Positions 1-4,062 of a stretch of 7,075 nt of DNA are shown here, piece by piece. The first letter of the stretch is position 1. Every line of letters starts with the position of its first letter. The position numbers and the translations under genes are program-made. The notes beneath the pieces are model-generated. The model saw nothing but the letters and a program-made list of their open reading frames with translations, ran no database searches and was not told where the DNA came from. Source of the stretch: Chloroflexota bacterium (lineage in GTDB: Bacteria; Chloroflexota; Anaerolineae; B4-G1; SLSP01); assembly GCA_022707665.1 (NCBI GenBank), contig JAKJAE010000134.1, positions 1 through 7,075 on the forward strand, written 5' to 3'.

Positions 1-1
1 C

Positions 2-493
2 ATCCGGGTGCCCGTGCATATGAGCGACCGCATCCGACGGCTCTACAGGCGTGCGCAGGAGATCGAGCAAGAGCGCGGAACGCGTCCTACGCCTGAGGAG
101 CTGGCTGCCGAAATGGGGCTGGAGCCGCGCAAGGTGCAGTGGATGATGCGGGTCTCCTGGCAACCTCTGAGCCTCGAACGGCCCGTCGGTGAGGATGAGG
201 ATAGCGAGCTCAGCAACTTCATCGAGGATGACCAGACGCCCACGCCTGCGGACACGACGTATAATGGGATGTTGCGCGACCGCATCGAGGAGGTGCTGGC
301 CACGCTCAACCCGCGCGAGGTGCGCATCCTTCGCATGCGCTTCGGGTTGCACAATGGCCGGAGCTACACACTCGAAGAGGTGGGGCAGAAGTTCGGGCTG
401 ACACGCGAGAGGATCCGTCAGATTGAGGGGCAGGCGCTGCGTCGCCTCCGCCACCCCAGCCGGAGCCGTGATCTGAAGGACTACCTGCGCTGA
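2..493 (+). CDS. rpoD: Primary-type RNA polymerase sigma factor (sigma-70/RpoD family), 3' part only
   Basis: The reading frame is open to the left edge, so this is the C-terminal 163 residues of a longer protein; the GTG at 8 is not a real start, because the preceding codons already match family sequence (IRVPVHM, end of region 2/start of region 3.0). Region 3 covers residues 1 to about 75 (PTPEELAAEMGL, then PLSLERPVGEDEDSELSNFIED). Region 4 covers about 92-163, with the conserved LNPREVRILRMRFGL segment and the helix-turn-helix YTLEEVGQKFGLTRERIRQIE at about 122-142, ending in RHPSRSRDLKDYL as in RpoD/SigA proteins. The protein directs RNA polymerase to promoters: region 4 reads the -35 box and region 3.0 the extended -10. 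At the region 3.0 contact site the usual His-Met-x-Glu is His-Met-Ser-Asp. Family identity is very secure; whether this is the housekeeping sigma or a close group 2 paralogue cannot be settled without the N-terminal half. Confidence 0.93.
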   Translation: MRVPVHMSDRIRRLYRRAQEIEQERGTRPTPEELAAEMGLEPRKVQWMMRVSWQPLSLERPVGEDEDSELSNFIEDDQTPTPADTTYNGMLRDRIEEVLATLNPREVRILRMRFGLHNGRSYTLEEVGQKFGLTRERIRQIEGQALRRLRHPSRSRDLKDYLR

Positions 494-518
494 TTTGCCG
501 GTCTTGGATGAATGGGAG

Positions 519-543
519 GGACCGCCAACAGGCGGTCCTTTTT
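519..543 (+). terminator. Intrinsic terminator of the sigma factor gene
   Basis: A perfect 8-bp stem GGACCGCC (519-526) / GGCGGTCC (531-538) with loop AACA is followed directly by five T residues (539-543). Weaker pairs (G-T, A-T) can lengthen the stem at its base. It lies 25 bases after the sigma factor stop codon and upstream of the metG promoter, so it separates the two transcription units. Confidence 0.9.
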
Positions 544-584
544 CCTGTCTGGAACAGGGAGGCGCCCATCGTTTCCGTCATCTT

Positions 585-593
585 TGGTATACT
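585..593 (+). promoter_or_regulatory. Extended -10 promoter for metG
   Basis: TGG followed by TATACT (588-593) is an extended -10 element. No good -35 box stands 16-18 bases upstream (CCCATC or similar), which is typical of extended -10 promoters. The predicted start near 600 leaves a leader of only about 18 bases, too short for a T-box or riboswitch. The same TGnTATACT form recurs before the Trm112-like gene and the tRNA gene. Confidence 0.65.
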
Positions 594-606
594 GCATCCG
601 TGTTCT

Positions 607-613
607 AGGAGGG
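607..613 (+). promoter_or_regulatory. Ribosome binding site that decides the metG start
   Basis: AGGAGGG is a full anti-16S match. Two ATG codons follow in the same frame, at 615 and 618. The first would leave only 1-2 bases after the Shine-Dalgarno sequence, the second 4-5, so 618 is the better start. The protein differs by one methionine only. Confidence 0.7.
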
Positions 614-617
614 CATG

Positions 618-2387
618 ATGGGAGAGAGACAGAAGATACTGGTTTCGGTTGCGTGGCCCTACGCCAATGGCGATCTGCACGTAGGCCACCTTGCGGGCGC
701 CTACCTGCCGGCTGACGTGTTCGCACGGTACCACCGGCTGATGGGCAACGACGTGCTGATGGTCTCCGGCTCGGACTCTCACGGGACGCCGGTCACACTG
801 CGGGCAGAGCAAGAGGGAACGACCGCGACCGAGGTCTTCGAGCGCTTTCACCAGCGGTTCCTGGAGACGCAGCGCGACATCGGCATCTCATACTCTCTCT
901 TCACGCACACGGACACCGCGAACCATCACGCGGTCTCCCAGGGCATCTTTCTGGCCCTGCTCAACAACGGGTACCTGTACACCGAGCGGCAGCACCAGTT
1001 CTACTCGGAGACGCTCGGGCGCTTTCTCCCCGACCGCTATGTCGAGGGCACCTGTCCCTATTGTGGCTATGCCGAGGCCCGCGGCGACCAGTGCGACAAC
1101 TGCGGCAAGATCCTGGATGCGCTGGAGCTTGGTAATCCGCGGACGAAGATCGACGGTTCGGTTCCGGTGATCCGCGAGACGGAGCACTTTGTTCTGGACC
1201 TGCCCAAGCTCGGGCCGGCGGTCCTGCGCTATCTCGAGGACGACAAAGACTTCTGGCGGCCCACGGTACTGAACTTCTCCCGGAACTACGTGAAAGCTCT
1301 CAAGGGACGCGCGATCACCCGCGATATCGAGTGGGGCATTCCCGTCCCGGTGCCCGGTTACGAGGACAAGCGGCTCTACGTCTGGTTCGAGGCTGTGATC
1401 GGCTACCTCTCCGCCAGCATCGAGGAGGCAGCGCTGCGCGGCACGCCCGATGCCTGGAAATCGTGGTGGTATGCGCCCGACGCCCGGAGCTACTACTTCA
1501 TCGGCAAGGACAACACCGTCTTCCACACGGTCATCTGGCCTGCCGAGCTCATCGGTGCCGAGCGGCTCTACGAGGACGATCCGAACGCACGGCTGAACCT
1601 GCCCACCGATGTCCCCGCCAACGAGTTCATGAACCTGGCCGGCGCCCAGTTCTCCAAGAGCCGGGGCCACGTGATCACGTTGGTCGACCTGCTGACGCGC
1701 TTCGACCCCGACGCCCTGCGCTACTACGTAAGCGTCGTGATGCCGGAGACCAGTGACAGCGATTTCCTGTGGGACGACTTCGTCAAGCGCAACAACGGTG
1801 AGCTCGTGGCCGTGTGGGGCAATCTGGTGCATCGGGTCCTGTCGTTCACACACAAGCACTTCGGCGAGATCCCGCATCCGGGTGTCCTGGCGGCCGTGGA
1901 TCTTGAACTGCTGGAGCACGTCGAGGCCGGATTCGCGACTGTCGGCGCGCAGCTTGCGGGCTGTCACTTCCGGGCGGCGCTCAGCGAAGCCTTTGCGCTG
2001 GCGCGTGAGGCGAATCGCTATCTCGAGGTGAAATCGCCGTGGAGCCAGCTCAAGGTCGATCGCGAGGCCGCGGCGACGACGTTGTACGTTGCACTGCAGG
2101 CCATCGATATGCTCAAGACGATGTTGGCGCCCTTCCTGCCCTTCACCGCGGAGAAGCTTCACCGCGCGTTGGGCCACGAGGCCCCACTGTTCGGGACGCA
2201 GGTGATCGAGCAGGTCGGCGGCCCTGGTGACGAACACGCCGTCCTCCGCTACGACGACAGCAACGCGAGCGGCTGCTGGCAGCGCGCGGAGCTCCCCGCA
2301 GGGCGTCCACTCGAGCGCCCTGAACCGCTGTTCACCAAACTTGACGAGAGTGTAATCGCTGAGGAGCTCGCGAGAATGGGCGCGTGA
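618..2387 (+). CDS. metG: Methionyl-tRNA synthetase
   Basis: This cytoplasmic class I synthetase joins methionine to tRNA-Met with ATP. The product is 589 residues. The N-terminal Rossmann domain has the HIGH signature as HVGH (about 21-24) after the family sequence PYANGDLHVGH, then GSDSHGTPV. The connective domain carries one zinc site with Cys at 146, 149, 159 and 162 (CPYC and CDNC), almost the same numbering as the E. coli enzyme. The KMSKS loop appears as QFSKSRG at about 344-350, so the first lysine is glutamine. The rest is the helical anticodon-binding domain (SPWSQLK, then LAPFLPFTAEKLHRALG near 515-530). It ends soon after this domain and has no C-terminal EMAPII-like tRNA-binding extension. 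The gene seems to be transcribed alone: terminator and own promoter on the left, 320 bases of non-coding sequence on the right. The identification is secure; the choice between ATG 615 and 618 rests on Shine-Dalgarno spacing. Confidence 0.97.
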   Translation: MGERQKILVSVAWPYANGDLHVGHLAGAYLPADVFARYHRLMGNDVLMVSGSDSHGTPVTLRAEQEGTTATEVFERFHQRFLETQRDIGISYSLFTHTDTANHHAVSQGIFLALLNNGYLYTERQHQFYSETLGRFLPDRYVEGTCPYCGYAEARGDQCDNCGKILDALELGNPRTKIDGSVPVIRETEHFVLDLPKLGPAVLRYLEDDKDFWRPTVLNFSRNYVKALKGRAITRDIEWGIPVPVPGYEDKRLYVWFEAVIGYLSASIEEAALRGTPDAWKSWWYAPDARSYYFIGKDNTVFHTVIWPAELIGAERLYEDDPNARLNLPTDVPANEFMNLAGAQFSKSRGHVITLVDLLTRFDPDALRYYVSVVMPETSDSDFLWDDFVKRNNGELVAVWGNLVHRVLSFTHKHFGEIPHPGVLAAVDLELLEHVEAGFATVGAQLAGCHFRAALSEAFALAREANRYLEVKSPWSQLKVDREAAATTLYVALQAIDMLKTMLAPFLPFTAEKLHRALGHEAPLFGTQVIEQVGGPGDEHAVLRYDDSNASGCWQRAELPAGRPLERPEPLFTKLDESVIAEELARMGA

Positions 2388-2484
2388 CCCCACGCGCTAA
2401 TCTGCGTGATCACGGGGAGCATTTCATCTTGGGGGTAAAATGAAGACTGCCGTCTTGCCCATCCTGTGCAGGGCGCCCGTCCAG

Positions 2485-2543
2485 GTGCCAGGGACGCTGT
2501 CAGTGCCGGGGACTTTCCGCAGTCCCCGGCACTTTCCGGACAG
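2485..2543 (+). repeat. Palindromic intergenic repeat cluster (REP-like)
   Basis: An 11-base unit occurs three times: GTGCCAGGGAC (2485-2495), GTGCCGGGGAC (2503-2513), and inverted GTCCCCGGCAC (2522-2532), at intervals of 18 and 19 bases. The last two form a perfect 13-bp stem, AGTGCCGGGGACT (2502-2514) with AGTCCCCGGCACT (2521-2533), and a 6-base loop TTCCGC. Outside it CTGTC (2497-2501) pairs with GACAG (2539-2543) across a bulge TTCCG, so the octamer ACTTTCCG appears twice (2512-2519, 2531-2538). Only three T residues follow the main stem, so it is a poor terminator; it looks like a dispersed palindromic element. Multi-copy status is inferred, not seen. Confidence 0.7.
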
Positions 2544-2636
2544 AGATGCTGCGCAAAGGCCGTGATCGTGCGTCAGGGGCTGAGGGAGCAGCGTGTCTGC
2601 CCCCATCCTGAAATGCACCCTGGCATACCACAGCGT

Positions 2637-2665
2637 TTGCCCGGCAACCGTCCCGATGGTATACT
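2637..2665 (+). promoter_or_regulatory. Promoter of the Trm112-like operon
   Basis: TTGCCC (2637-2642, 4 of 6 consensus bases) stands 17 bases before TATACT (2660-2665), which is preceded by the extended -10 TGG (2657-2659). The predicted start is near 2672, giving a leader of about 35 bases that contains AGGAGGG at 2698-2704. Confidence 0.7.
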
Positions 2666-2707
2666 CCAGCCTATCGTGATCATGACAGGCTGCCCTCAGG
2701 AGGGACC

Positions 2708-2956
2708 ATGGTTGACGCTGAACTGCTGGAGATTCTTCGCTGCCCCTATTGCGTGAGCGGCGAGACACGGCGGAAGGACAAAGAGGATCCGGGGGTGCTG
2801 GACCTGGTCCGTGAGAATAGCTGGCTCGTGTGTCGGGATTGTGGTCGCAAGTACCCCATCCGCGAGGACATCCCCGTGATGCTCATCGAGACGGGCGAGA
2901 AGTGGATGGCGACAGCCGTCGACGATTTGCCCGTTCCGCCTCCCGACGAGGACTGA
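2708..2956 (+). CDS. Trm112-like zinc-ribbon protein
   Basis: A small 82-residue protein of the Trm112p-like family (the group that includes E. coli YcaR). It opens with the family sequence LLEILRCPYC, and a second pair CRDC follows, so Cys 12, 15, 42 and 45 can hold one zinc. The family ending RKYPIREDIPVMLIE is at about 47-61, followed by an acidic, proline-rich tail (DDLPVPPPDED). In eukaryotes and archaea Trm112 stabilises and activates methyltransferases that act on tRNA, rRNA and release factors; the role of most bacterial members is not firmly known, and no methyltransferase gene lies in this window. The start has a strong ribosome binding site (AGGAGGG, 3 bases before ATG). It is the first gene of a unit of three; the next start lies only 2 bases after its stop. 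Confidence 0.9.
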   Translation: MVDAELLEILRCPYCVSGETRRKDKEDPGVLDLVRENSWLVCRDCGRKYPIREDIPVMLIETGEKWMATAVDDLPVPPPDED

Positions 2957-2958
2957 CG

Positions 2959-3195
2959 ATGTCGCGTCGCGGTCACTGGGGAGTCACTGCCATCAGTGCC
3001 GCGGGGATCATGTTCATGATCCTGGGGTTGACGGCGGTGGCCCTGCCTGCGCCACAGGAAGGCGCCCAACTTTTGCAACTCGATAGTCAGCACGCCGTCA
3101 ACGTGATGGACGTCGCCGGCAGCTTTGTCCTCGGCCTCGGCCTGATCCTGACGTGGATAGGGAGCAGGCTCTGGAACCGTCACCTTCAGGCCTGA
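2959..3195 (+). CDS. Small membrane protein with two transmembrane helices, function unknown
   Basis: This 78-residue protein is not a family I recognise. Two hydrophobic segments stand out: about residues 7-30 (starting WGVTAISAAG) and about 49-69 (VMDVAGSFVLGLGLILTWIG). They are joined by a polar loop of about 18 residues with PAPQEGAQLLQLDSQHAVN. The N-terminus is short and basic (MSRRGH) and the C-terminus is basic too (SRLWNRHLQA), which suggests both ends lie in the cytoplasm with the loop outside. The frame is open further upstream, but the ATG at 2959 is preferred: GAGGA at 2948-2952 is 6 bases before it, and an earlier start would overlap the Trm112-like gene. It sits 2 bases after that gene's stop, and its own stop overlaps the next ATG by one base, so it is almost certainly co-transcribed with both. 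Confidence 0.75.
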   Translation: MSRRGHWGVTAISAAGIMFMILGLTAVALPAPQEGAQLLQLDSQHAVNVMDVAGSFVLGLGLILTWIGSRLWNRHLQA

Positions 3196-3656
3196 TGACC
3201 TCTCCGTTGCCGGCCCTTCCCTGGGCTGGTGGCACCTATGCGCTCGGACTGGCGCTCGCTGGTGAGGTGCAGGTCACCGTCGGCGCGTTAGGCCAGGGCA
3301 CCTTTCCGCCCGGCCTGTACCTCTACGTCGGCAGCGCCTGGGGACCTGGGGGGCTTGCTGCACGGGTGGGCCGGCACATCCGCGGGGACGGCAAACCCCG
3401 CTGGCACATTGATGCGCTGCGCCGCCGGGCCACGCCCGTGGCCCTATGGATTGCGCCGGGGGAACGCCTCGAATGCGCCTGGGCGCGCACCCTCGTCGAC
3501 CGGCCCGGCGTCCGGATCGCGATGCGGCGTTTTGGCGCGTCGGATTGCCGCTGCCCCAGCCACCTGTTCCAGATCGAGCCCGAGGCGCTTGCCACGCTCA
3601 CACTCCCCGGCTCGTCGGTGTTTTCCCTCCGGAATGACGACGGGCTGTGGCGGTGA
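3195..3656 (+). CDS. DUF123 family protein, GIY-YIG nuclease fold
   Basis: A 153-residue protein matching DUF123 (Uri superfamily endonuclease group, COG1833). The GIY-YIG signature appears as GGTYAL (12-17) and LYLYVGSAW (41-49). Further conserved parts follow: arginines and histidine in LAARVGRHIR (54-63), the family hallmark WHID (70-73), an ECAWA segment (93-97), and FGASDCRCPSHLF (113-125), whose Asp, Cys and His residues are typical of DUF123. The fold is that of small metal-dependent nucleases, and some members are fused to endonuclease III, which hints at DNA repair, but the substrate of stand-alone members is not established. The start ATG overlaps the TGA of the membrane protein gene (TGATG), implying translational coupling; there is only a weak AGG upstream. 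Earlier in-frame codons would overlap the previous gene and lack family sequence. Function as a nuclease is inferred from fold and motifs. Confidence 0.88.
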   Translation: MTSPLPALPWAGGTYALGLALAGEVQVTVGALGQGTFPPGLYLYVGSAWGPGGLAARVGRHIRGDGKPRWHIDALRRRATPVALWIAPGERLECAWARTLVDRPGVRIAMRRFGASDCRCPSHLFQIEPEALATLTLPGSSVFSLRNDDGLWR

Positions 3657-3658
3657 GC

Positions 3659-3664
3659 TATAAT
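3659..3664 (+). promoter_or_regulatory. Possible -10 box (TATAAT) just after the DUF123 gene
   Basis: A perfect TATAAT lies 3 bases after the stop codon. The best -35 candidate, ATGACG at 3634-3639 (4 of 6), is 19 bases away, so this is a weak promoter at best. If active it would start RNA near 3671, reading through the repeats and palindrome that follow. Confidence 0.35.
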
Positions 3665-3701
3665 CGGTACGTGATTCTGTTCCGCGCAGAGAAGCAGGTC
3701 T

Positions 3702-3740
3702 CCGCTTCTGAGCGCCGCTTCTGAGCGCCGCTTCTGAGCG
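3702..3740 (+). repeat. Three exact tandem copies of a 13-bp unit
   Basis: CCGCTTCTGAGCG is repeated without change at 3702-3714, 3715-3727 and 3728-3740. There is no spacer, so this is not a CRISPR array. Exact identity points to recent slippage or to selection. Confidence 0.95.
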
Positions 3741-3778
3741 CCTGACCCACCCCACATCCCGGAGACCGTTCTGATGTA

Positions 3779-3800
3779 GGTCGGGACTTCAGTCCCGACC
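3779..3800 (+). repeat. Near-perfect intergenic palindrome (REP-like)
   Basis: GGTCGGGACT (3779-3788) and AGTCCCGACC (3791-3800) are perfect inverse complements with TC between; in RNA this gives a 9-bp stem with a TTCA loop. No T-run follows, so it is not a classic terminator. It ends 20 bases before the tRNA promoter. Its inner stem GGGACT/AGTCCC is shared with the palindrome at 2502-2533, suggesting related dispersed elements. Confidence 0.75.
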
Positions 3801-3820
3801 GTCCCCGCGATGCGCCACGT

Positions 3821-3848
3821 TTGACATCGCCCCCCGGCGTGCTATACT
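3821..3848 (+). promoter_or_regulatory. Promoter of the tRNA-Lys gene
   Basis: A perfect -35 TTGACA (3821-3826) stands 16 bases before TATACT (3843-3848), with the extended -10 TGC directly before it. The predicted start near 3855 leaves a 5' leader of about 5 bases before the tRNA. It is the best promoter in the window, as expected for a stable RNA. Confidence 0.88.
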
Positions 3849-3859
3849 GCCCTTCGCAC

Positions 3860-3933
3860 GGGTCGTTAGCTCAGTCCGGCAGAGCAGGGGCCTTTTAAGC
3901 CCAGGGCCACAGGTTCGAATCCTGTACGACCCA
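3860..3933 (+). tRNA. trnK: tRNA-Lys, anticodon TTT (UUU)
   Basis: The 74-base gene folds as a full cloverleaf. The acceptor stem pairs GGGTCGT (3860-3866) with ACGACCC (3926-3932), and A3933 is the discriminator base. The D stem is GCTC/GAGC (3869-3872, 3882-3885). The anticodon stem is GGGGC/GCCCA around the loop CTTTTAA, with TTT at 3894-3896. The variable loop has five bases (GGGCC), and the T arm is ACAGG-TTCGAAT-CCTGT. Sequence and anticodon closely resemble bacterial tRNA-Lys(UUU), which reads AAA and AAG. CCA is not encoded (TCC follows), so it must be added by nucleotidyltransferase. The top pair of the anticodon stem (27-43) is a G-A mismatch. Confidence 0.97.
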
Positions 3934-3940
3934 TCCCAAG

Positions 3941-3970
3941 GCAGTCCGGCACACGTGTGTGCCGGACTGT
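3941..3970 (+). terminator. Strong hairpin directly after tRNA-Lys (terminator-like, no T-run)
   Basis: CAGTCCGGCACAC (3942-3954) pairs perfectly with GTGTGCCGGACTG (3957-3969), and G3941-T3970 adds a wobble pair. The stem begins 8 bases after the tRNA. What follows is TCGCTTAGGG, without a T-run, so termination is plausible but not classic; it may instead guide 3' processing or be a dispersed palindrome. Its 5' arm repeats ten bases of the tRNA D-arm (3872-3881). Confidence 0.55.
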
Positions 3971-4024
3971 CGCTTAGGGAGCACACCCGGGCCGTGAACT
4001 CCGTTAGCCAGAGTGACCAGGCTG

Positions 4025-4033
4025 TGCTACCAT
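4025..4033 (+). promoter_or_regulatory. Possible weak extended -10 promoter for the MFS gene
   Basis: TGC followed by TACCAT (4028-4033) matches 4 of 6 bases of the -10 box. The only -35 candidate, TTAGCC at 4004-4009, is poor and 18 bases away. It is the best candidate I see in the 129 bases between tRNA and transporter gene; read-through past the tRNA hairpin is the alternative. Confidence 0.25.
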
Positions 4034-4062
4034 CTATCCATCCTACGCACGAGGTCTGTTGA

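Larger units (their letters stand above)
2388..2707 (+). other. 320-base intergenic region between metG and the Trm112-like gene
   Basis: I see no convincing gene here. Just after the metG stop a weak hairpin CACGC (2391-2395) / GCGTG (2404-2408) could help end transcription, but there is no T-run. The 10-bp palindrome CGTGATCACG lies at 2405-2414, with near copies CGTGATCGTG at 2561-2570 and CGTGATCATG at 2675-2684. A palindromic repeat cluster fills 2485-2543. Bases 2544-2630 show nothing recognisable. The right end holds the promoter at 2637-2665 and the ribosome binding site AGGAGGG at 2698-2704. Confidence 0.6.
3671..3800 (+). ncRNA. Candidate structured RNA or 3' untranslated region (hypothetical)
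   Basis: No coding potential is apparent here, but several pairing elements lie in order: GCGCAGAGAAGC (3684-3695), which matches the inverse complement of the following repeat at 10 of 12 bases; GGTCTCCG (3697-3704), perfectly complementary to CGGAGACC (3760-3767); between those arms the three 13-base repeats; and a strong hairpin at 3779-3800. The first arm can also pair with a repeat (AGAAGC 3690-3695 with GCTTCT 3704-3709), so two folds compete. It could be an independent RNA from the TATAAT at 3659 or the trailer of the upstream operon. I know no RNA family that matches, and it may be merely repetitive spacer. Confidence 0.25.

Noticed and set aside
594..617. T-box or other riboswitch leader for metG
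   Set aside because: The extended -10 box puts the start near 600, leaving about 18 bases of leader, and no antiterminator-like structure follows the sigma factor terminator.
1669..1680. 12-bp palindrome ACGTGATCACGT inside metG
   Set aside because: It encodes part of the conserved HVITL sequence after the KMSKS loop, so protein coding explains most of it; a regulatory role inside the gene is not supported.
888..2393. A 501-codon open frame on the - strand opposite metG
   Set aside because: It is the mirror of a GC-rich coding sequence with biased third positions. The translation shows no recognisable family, and metG is unmistakable on the + strand.
2388..2417. Intrinsic terminator after metG
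   Set aside because: Only a 5-bp CACGC/GCGTG stem with extra C-G pairs across a bulge can be drawn, and no T-run follows; too weak to list as a terminator.
2443..2456. Small hairpin AAGAC-TGCC-GTCTT
   Set aside because: A five-pair stem with a 4-base loop is common by chance, and no T-run or other signal accompanies it.
2466..2756. A 96-codon + strand frame in the metG-Trm112 gap
   Set aside because: It runs through the palindromic repeat and the promoter of the next operon, overlaps the Trm112-like gene, and has no ribosome binding site or recognisable motif.
3702..3740. Three tandem copies as a CRISPR array
   Set aside because: The units are 13 bp, directly adjacent and without spacers, and no cas gene is nearby.
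3860..3970. tRNA-Lys 3' region as an integration (att) site
   Set aside because: The ten-base identity is with the D-arm, not the tRNA 3' end, and there is no integrase or foreign gene content in the window.
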